Shown here: in pieces, positions 45,313 through 56,776 of the stretch
Numbering within the stretch: the stretch's first letter is position 1
How the letters are laid out: each line of letters starts with the position of its first letter
Assembly: GCA_949592205.1 (NCBI GenBank)
Contig: CATIUR010000003.1
Coordinates: forward strand, 146,490,759 to 146,554,758
From: Helichrysum umbraculigerum
Taxonomy: Eukaryota > Streptophyta > Magnoliopsida > Asterales > Asteraceae
Direction: 5' to 3'
DNA length: 64,000 nt
The notes under the pieces: generated by a model
The model's input: the letters and a program-made list of their open reading frames with translations, nothing else
What the model was told of the DNA's origin: nothing
Database searches by the model: none
Made by a program: the position numbers and the translations under genes

Positions 45313-48300
45313 GGAAGGTTCAAATGAGAACCACTCTAAAGTTGAGAACTTTGAGAACCACAACGAATACATATTTGTTCACATGTGATTAACTTCAATC
45401 ATATGTGAACATTGATGTACGTTTAATTGAAAAAGAAAATAGTCAAAAAAATCATAAAATTATATCGAAAAACGCAAAAAAAAACAAATATATGTTCATA
45501 TGTGAACGATAATGTGAACAAATCGGTTAAAATGTGTTTTAAGACGTAAATTTATGATTTTTTGACTTTTTTCTTTTTCAATTAACCGTACATCAATGTT
45601 CACATATGATTGAAGTTAATCACATGTGAACAAATATGAAATATGTATTCGTTGTGGTTCTCAAAGTTCTCAACTTTAGAGTGGTTCTCATTTGAACCTC
45701 CCACTACATATATATATATACATAGAAGAATACCGCAATGCAGCGGGTAATGATTTTTCGAGATTTTCAAAATTTTTAATATCTCGAAAACCTCAGAAAA
45801 TCTTATCCAAAACAAATAAAGATAAGACATTTTTTTCTTTCCAAAAAGCTGAAACCACTTGCAAATTGGATATGGAACCCGCAAATCCCGACCTCGACCC
45901 GTGTCCTCGGACACACAAGTCACAATCCCAGGTACGCAACTCGCAAATTGCAATTTGTTTGCCGCAACTCACAATTTAGTTGTTGCGCGCAAGTGGGACG
46001 TTTCGTAAAAATGTTTTTAGTGGCAAATTTTTATATATATTAAAAAATGAGGTCAAATATTTTAATATCCTAAAAAAAAATACGTAACCATGATAGGGGT
46101 TTGTAACCCCCAAATATTAAAGACGTAGTAAAGACATGGTCAAAGTATTAATACAGGGGTATTTTAGTAAATTCAATAGGATTTTAAAAAAACCTTTAAT
46201 AGTTGTAGGGGCAAAATAGTAAATACAATTTAAAAAAAACACCCAAATACATTATATATTCGTAATAGATAATAGATATGTAATTCTCCCATATATATAT
46301 GAATACACTTGGGACACCTTTCTCATGTTCAACCCATTTGACCCGTTTTCGTTTTATTTAACCCTTGGACCTGTTACTAATAAATGGGTTGAAAATTGCC
46401 ACATCTATCAACTGTGTATTTATACAAAGAGGTTAAGATTATGTTTTCACTTTACCTTTACTACAACTGTACGTATAGCAAGCAGCATATCCACCATCAC
46501 CAGCCCGAAAATCAGCTTCAGCAGCCCTTCCAACAACACCAGCAGCAGCACTCACACCTGCTCCTACCGATAAATGTGCATTTCCACCAAAAGTCCGGAC
46601 AGCATCACTATTTCTGAGCACGATTATGAAATCAGTAACCTCCCCTCCAACCTGTTTATCCAAAACACAAAAATTAAAGAGGCAAAAAATCACAGCCTGA
46701 CCATGCAGAAATGGAACACAACAGATAACTATTTAGTACGAACGTTTTCTGGTGTAAAGTTTGCTAAAACTTTAACCTGGCTACACAAAAAAGCAGAGTT
46801 GGCACTTTCGATTCATCTACTTATGAATGAGCCAATACATTATGTCTTATCTCTAAAGGGTGGTCAATGCTCAAATGGACTAAATCTTTAAATTTGGTTA
46901 GAAAGAAAAACTGGTGAACTAGATCGAAAGTTGCCTGAAGTGTAATTCAATTAAATACAATTATAGAAGTATACAACCTCCTGAATCGCTTTATGCAAAA
47001 GATAATATTAACATATTAACAATATAATACTGATAATCATATTAACTTTTATTACTTATAAAGAAACATACATTTTAGACAAGGAATATCTCATGTCAAC
47101 CTAACCCAATTTAACTTTTTACTCAACCAACCAGACCCACCCATTATGTCAACTCTAGAATAAGAAAAAGAAAAAAAGAAAGAGAGGCTAAAGTTGTAAA
47201 TTTCACCTGAGCTCCCCAGCCCATACCAAATGAAGAAATAGCAGATGGTGGAGACCATGATCCATCTTCTCTACGAGCAACAACCAAACCTGTACCAATA
47301 TTGTACGTGACCATCATGCCAACTTTTGCAACAGTAAGAATCGCAAGGCCTTTTGCTTGTTTCAAAATAGAATCCGGGATTGATCTTTCTGGTGTCAATG
47401 CACCAATCTGAAAAGAAAAAAAATACATGTCAACGAACATTCTACAATATATTCTTCAAATTAAGCACATGTAACACACTTTACCTTAGAGTACCCTCGA
47501 ATGGTGTTTGTAGCCTTATAAATCTCATATTCCATGGTTTGTCCCCATGGAAAGTTAAGCCACGATCTCAACGTACTCAGGTCGGTCAGGTCCTGTGTCG
47601 GTACTTGTGCTGCCCGACTCACTTGGTCCATTAAGTACGGTTGAACCGACTCAAGTCTGACACAACACACATCACAGACCCGTTGAGGGTTTCCTTTAAG
47701 AAACTTCGCGGGCAGTAAACTCCTTCCCTTAGAACACTCGTTACAAAAGATCCCACCACAAAATCGACAGTGATGTCGTGAGCATATTATAGGATGAAAC
47801 CGCACATTACACAACATACAATAAGACGCAGCACTATCAGCCAACCATTTTGGTGGATCCGCTTCTAAAAGTTCCTTTATGACATCGGCGTTAACCTCTG
47901 TAAGATTATCAGAAACTTCTTTCCAAGTACGCTCAAGTAGCTGATCCGATAACCACGAAATTTGATAAGCATAAGCATCACCAGACGTTACGGATCTCAT
48001 CTTCCCTTGAGCTGCAAGTAACATATCAAGAACCACATCCCACATGGTCAACTCTTTATCTTCACCAACAAACTGATCCCATTCCATTTCATTATCACGT
48101 AAGTAATTCGTGTTCAAACGGAGACCTCTATTCCACTCTTCACGTTGACTTTCGGACATTGGTGGAACGGAAACAGGAATCCAAACGCCAGTGTCTTCGT
48201 TAAGAGGTGGGTCATAATAAAAAAAGGGACTTTCTTTCTCATGATCAGATTCCGGTTCCTTATTTCCAACCACTACGTCTGCTTTCTCAACTTCAAGTTC

Positions 48301-49101
48301 CGATCTTTCTTCTTTAGTGGTAACATCACTATTTCCCTCTACGTCACTGGTTTTACCATTTTCATCGATTCCTTCAGGATCCTGATTGTTTACATTCTCT
48401 TAATTTCAGCATTAGAAGAGAAAATAGATTACACACACAATATTGGGTTAAGTGTCTGATAATATATCAACTTTCTATTGTATGTATCCAACTTCCAAAG
48501 TTTCCATCGAGTGTATCAGACTTTCAACTACTGCTATTGTACGTATCTGACAACTTATAACTTGTAAATCAGTGATGTGGCACCGGTTTTGTTGATATGA
48601 CAACTTATAGCAATAACTACCGGCTACCTAACTAACAAGTAATTAGATACATACCATAACAATAACTAAAAATCAATACATACGATACTATTTTATAGTT
48701 TATACAATAGTATTTTTGGATAAATAGTGAAAGGTTGTTACATTTGCAGACACTTAACACACAAAATCTCGAAAAATACGAACACTTTGCAATAGCATAT
48801 GATCCAACAATATAAGTAAACATCAAAGCTAATCCAACTAGTTTTTCATCCTAACTATTTTTTTTTTTTTCATATACTTATAACAAAATTGAAGAATTTA
48901 ATCAACAGAACTAAACTGGGTATGATCATCCTACGAATGAAATAAACACAAACACACACACATATAGACATATAATTGTGTATATATATCAAAGGATATT
49001 ACCTTGGGAGAACAAAAGTTAGGTTGGTAACCATCGAGATGAATCATAGGGTATCGGACAGCATTAGATTCATCCATCGTTATATGATCGTTTGTTTGCA
49101 T
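44812..49101 (-). CDS. FYVE and SYLF domain protein, endosomal lipid binding
   Basis: Five exons: 49101-49003, 48396-47485, 47407-47207, 46651-46456, 44999-44812; all phases join to 531 residues. The middle part has a FYVE zinc finger: WLAD, then CMLCNVRF, CSRHHCRFCG, CNECSKGRSLLP and QRVCDVC. Family members bind phosphatidylinositol 3-phosphate on endosomes. The C-terminal half is a SYLF (Ysc84) domain (AKGLAILTVAKVGMMVTYNI; GGEVTDFIIVLRNSDAV; ending LYDALSELYMKVERY), known to bind membranes or actin. FYVE-SYLF proteins are plant-conserved, with Arabidopsis homologues annotated as FYVE/RING-type. The residues before the FYVE (WNRGLRLNTNYLRDNEMEWD) are conserved too. The start could also be MDESNAV, eight codons later. 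The last intron (1.45 kb) holds a microsatellite and a foldback element. Confidence 0.92.
45239..45310. repeat. (TA)n microsatellite in FYVE gene intron 4
   Basis: About 70 bp of TA, directly against the left end of the foldback element. A shorter TATATA stretch lies at its right end. The element probably inserted in TA-rich DNA. Confidence 0.85.
45311..45704. mobile_element. Foldback MITE in FYVE gene intron 4
   Basis: About 394 bp with inverted arms of more than 150 bp. The left arm is GGTTCAAATGAGAACCACTC, followed by TAAAGTTGAGAACTTTGAG and CATATGTGAACATTGATG. The right arm is the same, inverted. The transcript of this intron could form a long hairpin. Confidence 0.88.
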
Positions 49102-49493
49102 CGTTATGATGATCAAACGGGGGATAATTGATAGATGGAAATTGGGATTAGGGTTTACTGTGCGTCACGGAAATTAAATCCTTTACTCATGTAGATGATG
49201 GTGATGATGATGGTGTGTAGAGAATCTACTTATCGATGTTTCTTCCCAATCTTTTCTGAAGTTTAACAATTTTGCCCTATTTTGATGGAAACGAAACAAT
49301 ATTTTTTTGAATATTTATTTTTAAGGATAAGTCTTTCTATTTACAATAAATTAAAATTAAAATTAAAATTAAACTAAATAAATAAATGACAGCATCAATT
49401 ATTTTCTTTTTTCCCGATCAATAATCAACCATTGATTTTGTTTCTATCGGTAAACTAATGAATATGAGTTATGTACGTATTCTATGAGCAAAC
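49102..49493. other. 5' flank of FYVE-SYLF gene
   Basis: Promoter-side region of the minus-strand gene, with a GATGATGGTGATGAT stretch near 49192-49216 and AT-rich sequence. No clear TATA box identified. Confidence 0.35.
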
Positions 49494-49990
49494 TAGGGGT
49501 GTCAAAAAAACCCGACCCGAATAGGTAACCCGAAACCCGACCCGACTCAACCCGAATTCCAAGCTTATTTGGCCACCCAAATAACCCGAATAACCCGCTT
49601 CTTATTTGAGTCGGGTTTCGGATAAATTTTTTTCAATTCGGGTAACCCGAATAACCCAAATAAGCTAATAAATTATTTATTTTTAAAAATATAATTATAT
49701 ATATAAGTTATTTATGGTTTATACATATATAATATACATATATAAGTAATTCATTATGATTTATACAAGTTATTACTGTCATTTTGTAAAGTTTAAGTTT
49801 ATTTAAAATACGAAAATTTGAAATATCATCTTATTTGAGTTAAATGAATAACCCGAATAACCCGAATAGGTAACCCGAATAACCCGACCTTATTTGAATT
49901 GAGTTTCGGGTTAGATTATAAACTTCGAAACCCGAATAACCCGACCCGAATAACCCGAAACCCGATTAACTCACCCGATTGACACCCCTA
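49494..49990. mobile_element. hAT-type MITE rich in ACCCGAATA repeats
   Basis: 497 bp between 8-bp duplications GAGCAAAC (49486-49493 and 49991-49998). Termini TAGGGGTGTCAAAAA and, inverted, TAGGGGTGTCAATCG. The ends are arrays of AACCCGAATAACCCGA; the middle is AT-rich. Confidence 0.92.
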
Positions 49991-49998
49991 GAGCAAAC

Positions 49999-50663
49999 CA
50001 TTAACCCACCTCAAAAATGTAAAACACACTCAACACCTTAAACAAGGTAAACAGATTAACAAAATCTAGTATCATTATAAACTATTTTGCACGTACTCAC
50101 ACCCGTAAAACACATGGGCTCTGGAAAAACTTACGGATAAAGGTTCATTCCAACTCCAGACGCAATTACTGTGCCAGGTAGGGGTGTTCATTAAATGGTT
50201 TAATCCGACTAACTGCCCGATCCAAATGTGTTTGGGTTAGTTGGGTTTGGACTATTTGGGTATGGTTTGGGTGTTTTGTTCTAACCGGGATAAAATATTG
50301 ATTTTTGGTTTGGTTTTAGTTATTCATCTTAGACTTTGGGGCCAAACCGAATACCCGAAAAATATTATACATGTTATTTTTTTAACAAGTGTGATTTGAG
50401 ATTAAACAGGAACTGGAAAGGTTAACTTAAATTAGAATGAATTCCATACGGGTAGACTAATCAAAATAGTGCATGACATTATTATTTACAAATGTATTAG
50501 TGTATGATTCTTACAACTTTGTACAATAATAGTTGTATAAAAGTAATTATATTTTACAAATGGCATCCCATCATCGTTTACAAATTAAGCTCCACATTCT
50601 CATGTAATAGCAATTGGAACAGATAAAAATCAATCGAATGTATGTTTAATGTTTGTATATGAC
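49999..50663. other. Spacer with MITE-like fragment
   Basis: At about 50187-50360 there is TAGGGGTGTTCATTAAATGG followed by GGTTTGGGT-type repeats and an inverted partner ending CCGAATACCCGAAAA. This resembles one more TAGGGGTG-type hAT MITE, but its right end and target duplication are not clear. The rest is AT-rich. Confidence 0.4.
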
Positions 50664-52302
50664 TAAATTGAAACGCCCCAATTTTATTTTATTTTAAGTA
50701 AACTCATTGCATTTGGTCCCATTTAAATTCCACATTTAATTGTTACAAAATCAAATGAATACATCGATGACACATTTCACTAAATCATAATCTTTTGGGC
50801 GATTTATACAATGACAATTCAAAACGACAATTCAAGAGAATGAGAAGTTTGTCTAACAACACAACAAGCTTCAATCCACGCTACCTCCTTGTAATCATAT
50901 TTCATCCAATTGATTCAACCGAACCAAGCACATACAACATAAAACCACTGAAATGAGTAAGCATAAAGCTTAGTGAGTATACAAGCAATTAAATGAATAA
51001 TTCACCACAATCACTAACATGATACAATTATCAAATAATCAATTATCTCTTTAAATAGATACTATTGAGCAACTGTAGAGATTTCTTCATATTTCGTACG
51101 GATCCGCGGTCCAATAGATACAATTTGTGCTAAACACTTATTTCGTAATAATCATTTATTTCGTAACAATCAAATCTCTACAATACTCAATTCACATTAT
51201 TCATATAATTCCACATTAATTCCAAATAACTCAACAACCAGCAACAATTAACAACAATGATCAACAACAAATATCAACTTGAGATTCGAGATACGATACA
51301 ACGTAAAAACAATCATGAGAAACAATTATAAGAAACAAACAATATTCCAAACGATTGTATGAACGTTTTGCTCGTAAGCAATCCGGAGCATATAATCACT
51401 ACTCATTTAATCCTCGTATCACTCACATTTGCTTTTAAGGTAATTGCATAATTTCACATCCAAATAGCTAAACCACTGTTCTTGATCACTTAGCATATAA
51501 CCTATCGATACAATAACACATTTAATAACTAGAAATCATTATAATCAATACATCAACATTATCAATCCATCACCCTTTTTGGATTGATCATATTACATCT
51601 AATCCTTTATTTCATTATTTGTATAATCACTTTAATGATTACTTCTTATCATAATTCAAGATTCATCATAAACCAATTCCAAGGTTATGAAAATCATATT
51701 AAACATCCTTAATTCGTATCAACTTCTTAAAATTCATTATTTCATTACTTATTCCATAGTCATAAACATGACTTAATCACTTATAATTATATTTCAATCA
51801 TCACTAACGATCATCATGATCATTTTATTAACTTAAGGCCAAAGTGTACTTTAGTACCCTCAATTTGGTCAACTAGGTTTTATACTACCCCGAACTTGCA
51901 AGGGTGCATATTAGTACCCTGAACTCGGTAACTCGGTACACTTTAGGCCCTCACTCAGTCACATGAAAAGCACTTGACTTGTCTTGGTTACTTTTTAACG
52001 GAGGGAGTTAGGGCAACGTATTAAACAACCAATTGAGCGGCCCTTGAATAAAATACGAAGCAAAATTGGGCACTAGCTATCGCTGTTCGTGTAAGGACAA
52101 AGGTAATGCTCGATTCCACCAATCCATCTTTTTCTATGATTATTTATTATTTATTCAACTGTATGTTTGATTTCATTAAATGATCATTTTTGTATGTTTG
52201 ACTATTGTATGAATGTTTACTTAGTGCAACACACATTTTCGTTTGAAAACCATGTGAAAAGCATTAGTTAATTACTAGCAATATTACTTATGGTTTTGCA
52301 GA

Positions 52303-52581
52303 ATGAATGATAAAATTGTCACGTTTCGATTGCACTATGACGGTGTACTTGCGAGGGGAGTTATGACTGAATATAGGAATTATGATTACGTTGATACGAA
52401 AAGAGAGCATAATCGTGTATGTATGTGGTCCTTCACAACTGAATTGAGAAGTTTGGGGTTTCAAGATAGTGATGTGAATGGTGTTTATTACAAAATACCA
52501 CAAAAGACTCTTACAGATGGTTTGAGACTTATACATGATGAAACTAGCCTATATGAAATGCTGGTGCACGTCAATCTCTAG
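52303..52581 (+). pseudogene. MULE transposase, N-terminal part
   Basis: 92 codons from ATG 52303, after a likely intron acceptor (TTTTGCAG). The text FRLHYDGVLARGVMTEY, then MWSFTTELRSLGF and YYKIPQKTLTDGLRLI, matches the N-terminal PB1-like domain of plant MuDR-family transposases. It stops at TAG (52579), where the deletion junction to the C-terminal part lies. Confidence 0.75.
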
Positions 52582-52597
52582 AAAATAAAGATATCAA

Positions 52598-53381
52598 TCA
52601 GTGGTGTAGAGCTTATTTCAAGCCATGTACAAAATGTGACTCGGTAGACAATAAAAGTACCGAAGCTTAGAATTTTGTGCTTATACGTTCACGAAGTAAG
52701 CCAATAATTTCTATGAATGAGGATCTTAGAGAGTATCTTATGGAAAGAAGGATTCAAAGACTCAAATTCGTGCAGAAATGGAGGCTTAATTGTGGACCAA
52801 ACATAAGGGATATAATTAATGAGAATTGTGCAGTTGGTTGTAAATGGAAGATAAAATGGAATGGTGATGAGGGGTTTCAAGTTTATTTTGGAGCTACTCA
52901 ACATTGTGTCCATCTCGGTGATAGAAAGTGCACTTGTGGCCAATGGGAGCTCTCTGGTATCCCATGCTCTCATGCTACTGCAGCCATCCGAAGTAGAGGA
53001 ATAGATCCATTTGACTACTTAGATGAATGTTATTCAAAGGATAAGTTTTTTGCAGCCTATAGTAACCCAATTGAAGTTGTAGGCAGCGAAGAGTTCTGGC
53101 CGGTTAGTGGTCATGGGGAATTATTACCGCCTCTCCCAAAAGCAATGCCAGGTAGACCAAGAAAAGCAAGAAGGAGAAGGAAGTATGAGCCAAAGAAGTT
53201 CAAGAATAAGCTCTCTCATCATGGAAGAGATATGCATTGTGGAATTTGCAACTCTACTGATCATACTGTAAAGACATGCTCTCTTAATGACGGACAGATG
53301 CAGACCAGGAAGCGTAAGAAATCATCAAAGAAGTGTCCTTCTAATAACCCGGAAGCGAAAGAAAGCAACCAAGAAGTCTGA
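52598..53381 (+). pseudogene. MULE transposase, C-terminal part with SWIM finger
   Basis: Begins QWCRAYFKPCTKCDSVDN, which in complete transposases follows the DDE domain, so the DDE domain has been deleted. An in-frame TAG lies at 52669-52671. After it, KPIISMNEDLREYLMERR leads to the SWIM zinc finger CTCGQWELSGIPCSHA (CxC..CxH), then FDYLDECYSKDKFFAAY. The end has a basic patch with an AT-hook-like GRPRKARRRRK and a CCHC knuckle CGICNSTDHTVKTC. The last 234 codons (52677-53381) are open without interruption. Confidence 0.85.
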
Positions 53382-54918
53382 TTATGTCATTTAATTAGGT
53401 GAACATTGTATTTTGGTGATGCAATTTGGAATCTGTGTCAAAGTTTGAACACTTATAATCTTGTTTTTTTGAAGCTGTGAAGCAGCCTTTATTTACTTTA
53501 GTTCTTAAAACTGAAATTTGTGTCAACGTTTGAACATTTACAATCTGGATTTTTGAAGTTGATGGAGCCTTTATCTCCTTTAGTTGTTCTTAAAATTGTT
53601 CATCAATTTTGTGGTTATATATGATCTGATGCAACATTTATTTGGACTTTTGAACACTTATAATCTGAATATTGCATTTATTTATATATGATGATCTGTT
53701 GCATTCTATTTTGTGATTATATATTTGTTGATATTTATATAATATTCAGATTCATAGTAGATGGTACTAAATGCCCAGTTAGCATGTTTAAAAAATTTGA
53801 GAATTCATGGCATGGGGTTAATGCCCATTTTAATGTAATTGTTTTCTTCTTTATCGAAAGAAAAGTCAAGTGACATTATCAGGTGATGTTACAATGCAAA
53901 TGCTCTAACTCCCTCCGTTAAAAAGTAACCAAGATAAGTCACATGCTTATCATGTGACTGAGTGAGGGCCTAAAGTGTACCGAGTTCAGGGTACTAATAT
54001 GCACCCTTGCAAGTTCGGGGTAGTATAAAACCTAGTTGACCAAATTGAGGGTACTAAAATACACTTTGGCCTTAACTTAATCATAATCATCCTCATAATC
54101 ATAATTAATCTAATTACTTAATCATCTGATTCATTATTTCAATATCCTTTAATCATATTTCAACAACATCTTTAAACACTAATCAAAGTGTATTAACACC
54201 AAAACATGACCATATGATCAAAATCCACTTTGATCATTACTCCTACAAATCAATTAATCCATTTTTGGATCAAATTCATGTTATTCATCATCATAAACAC
54301 ACTTATACATTACTAATTCATCATAATACACTTCAATTTCAACCTAGAAACCATTAATCATTCATATTATTCAAAACCCCCATGAAACCCTAAATTTCAA
54401 ATCAAAATTAAGCAAGAATTATGATTACCTTAAGTTAGAAATGATTAATCCTTGATGAATTTGAGTTCTCTAGATCCAATTTCATGTTTTGAATCGATTT
54501 CAGGTTAAGGGTTTTAGGTTCTGCGTTAGTTCTTTCATCGTGAAGCTTCTGAGTGATTTGAGAATGATATATGATACGTACGCACATATGTTAGTAGATA
54601 TATATGTGTTTCAATTTTATTTCTCGTGATTATCATTGTCTGGAACTTTAAAACCGACTTACAATTATTACTATTTTATTTCACCTAAAGTAATATAATT
54701 TAAAACAATTACTATTACTTTATTTGATATCGCTCATTTTGTCTATATAAATATATCGCGATATCGCTGTTTTGCATTTGTATTTTAGTGGATTTCGAGA
54801 ACTTTCGATACTTATTTTGTTTGGAAATCCATTTCAGGTGAAAAGCTGGAAACGCATGCGATTTGGTGTGGAATTGGTGAAGTTTGGATCAAAAGCTGGC
54901 TGGGCTGGAAAAAGGCTA

Positions 54919-55135
54919 TAGCCGATCGGCTACACAACACAAGCCGATCGGCTTCCCATGTTTAGCCGATCGGCTAAGATTAGCAGATCGGTTTGTCCAG
55001 TTAAATTCCGTTGCAGAACTTCAACTCGTTTGGAGCTTGGCCTGTTGTACTAGAGAAGCCGATCGGCTAGCCATCAAAAGCCGTTCGGCTATGACTGTAA
55101 AGCCGATCGGCTATTCCCAACAAGCCGATCGGCTA
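54919..55135. repeat. Dyad array D (AGCCGATCGGCT type)
   Basis: Eight copies of the perfect palindrome AGCCGATCGGCT or one-to-two-base variants (AGCAGATCGGTT, AGCCGTTCGGCT). Flanking bases often extend the symmetry, as in TTAGCCGATCGGCTAA. Located about 195-410 bp into the LTR. Confidence 0.93.
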
Positions 55136-55753
55136 TGAGCAGATCCGAGTGAGAGGTATGGTGGTTGATGAGCTGTCCGTGTCTGATTGGTTGGCATTTA
55201 ATGCCAACCGTTTTTCCCCATCTGTTTTTCAAAATTAAAATTAAAAAAAAAAAAAAATATGAAAAAAATGGGGGTGTTTGGGGTCGGCAGCTTATTCACC
55301 ATCATCATCTTCAACTATCACTCTCTCACTCTCATTCACTTCTTAACACACACACTCCTCATTTACTCCCAACTCCCATCTTCATTTACTACCATATTTA
55401 CTCCATTTTCAACAACCAAAATCACCATTTACTTCACATTTTCGCAAGGGTTTAGCGAGGAATTTGTAGGGGAAACATCGAGCAAACATCATTTGGAACA
55501 ATTGTGTAACAAATTTGGTATAATTTCGATTTAATCTAATTTCAAGTTATTTATGGATTTGTTTAGTGTTTATGATTTATGCTTTATGATTGTGATTATG
55601 TGTGGCTAGTTACCTTTGTGTTTGCTTGGATGAGATAACTAGATGATTAGGGGTGTATATTTTGGATGTTAAATTATGCTTGAGTTTGTGAATCATCCAT
55701 GGATTTGTATGTATTTAGTTAGTTGTTGTTATGAACTTTCGGCATTTTAGCTA

Positions 55754-56136
55754 AACGATTATAGCGAATGTTCTTTGTTTAGTAAAAATACCTAAATAAG
55801 TTATTTGTCATTTGTGGATCAAAGCATTTGATGATTGTAACAACACTAGTTAAATGTATACAAGTTAACGATTATAGCGAATGTTTGTCGTGTGGATGAT
55901 TTGCAAACTCACTAATCTAAATTTATGTTTAATCGGAGAACCTTACGTGATTGAGCTTTATCTTAAGAATTTAACCATTTGGTAATTTACTAATTGATAT
56001 AGCGAACGTTTTCAACCAAGTAAATTGCTATTAATTATTTGTCTTTAAATGATTGAACAAAGTTGCGAATGTAATTTTGGAATGTGTCAAATGATTTAGC
56101 TAAATTGTGCAAGATTGTAACTATGGCGAACGTCTG
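55754..56136. repeat. Spaced ATAGCGAAYGTT motif series
   Basis: Five related motifs at about 55754, 55866, 55994, 56060 and 56119: GATTATAGCGAATGTT twice, GATATAGCGAACGTTT, GTTGCGAATGTAA and CTATGGCGAACGTCTG. Spacing is near 60 bp or twice that. The sequence between them is only weakly alike. Confidence 0.65.
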
Positions 56137-56645
56137 TTATTTGATTAAATCATAGGTTTGTCAACTGAAATTGAACTTTAGGTCTCAGAGAACTTTGAGC
56201 TTAGGTTTGATGAATGTTACCATTTAGCATATATCTTAACCGGTTATAATTCTACACCCCGAAATCACTAGTGAAATAGTCCAAGCAAGCATTGTTTTTA
56301 ATACTTGAAAAGACCAAACAATTAAACCGACTCTTCAGAGTCCACCTGCCTAGATTAATCAAAGATTGTAGTTTTAAGCATCGTGACAATTCGGTCACAC
56401 AAACCAACCACATTTTATTTTCTCTTTTTAAATTGCTCACACTTCTATCGATCATCCAATCTAGTTCCCTGTGTTCGAACCCGAACTTACCCAACTATAC
56501 TACCACACGATAGGGTCCACTGCCCGGTTGTGTTTTGGTCTAGCTCGGTACTTTTTGGTTTACTTATCAACGATAAATTTTATAAATGGATTTAACACAT
56601 CATTATTCACAATATTACTTTTAGATTTTGGGATGTTACATAAAT

Positions 56646-56776
56646 GGTGTTACATAATATACATTTGTTGGACCTCCGCTCATGTTTGTCTTGACAGATA
56701 GGAGGAGGATTTGATTTTGCAACAATTTCTTCCATCAACATTTTGAACTGCGTCTAATTTTCGGTTTAAAGAGCCC
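56646..56776. other. Short gap between LTRs
   Basis: About 130 bp of unassigned sequence between the solo LTR and the next LTR. No feature seen. Confidence 0.4.

Larger units (their letters stand above)
51837..54071 (+). mobile_element. MULE (Mutator-like element), internally deleted, 2,235 bp
   Basis: Long terminal inverted repeats (51837-52015 and 53901-54071) start GGCCAAAGTG. They match over about 170 bp except for an 8-base insertion and scattered changes. The 9-bp duplication TTAACTTAA lies on both sides (51828-51836 and 54072-54080), diagnostic for MULEs. It encodes two remnants of a MURA-type transposase. The catalytic centre is missing, so it needs transposase from elsewhere. Confidence 0.95.
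54725..56602 (+). mobile_element. Second solo LTR (Tat/Athila-like), 1,878 bp
   Basis: Starts TGATATCGC and ends AACACATCA, with the 5-bp duplication TTATT on both sides (54720-54724 and 56603-56607). Near its end are GTGTTCGAACCCGAACTTACC-like and CCCGGTTGTG blocks. Similar blocks occur, inverted, at the left end of the LTR at 56777, which suggests the same broad lineage. Contains dyad array D and a spaced ATAGCGAAYGTT motif series. Lineage is less certain than boundaries. Confidence 0.82.
50669..56640 (-). mobile_element. Solo LTR (gypsy) with MULE and second solo LTR nested in it
   Basis: Plus strand starts TGAAACGCCCC and ends GGGATGTTACA, with the 5-bp duplication TAAAT on both sides (50664-50668 and 56641-56645). 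Without the MULE and the inner LTR it is about 1,845 bp, close to the solo LTR at 12741. The conserved block GGAACTTTAAAACCG / CCAGACAATG lies at 54637-54655, as in the other Tekay-type LTRs. A single LTR with matching target copies means that the rest of the element was lost by recombination. Confidence 0.88.
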
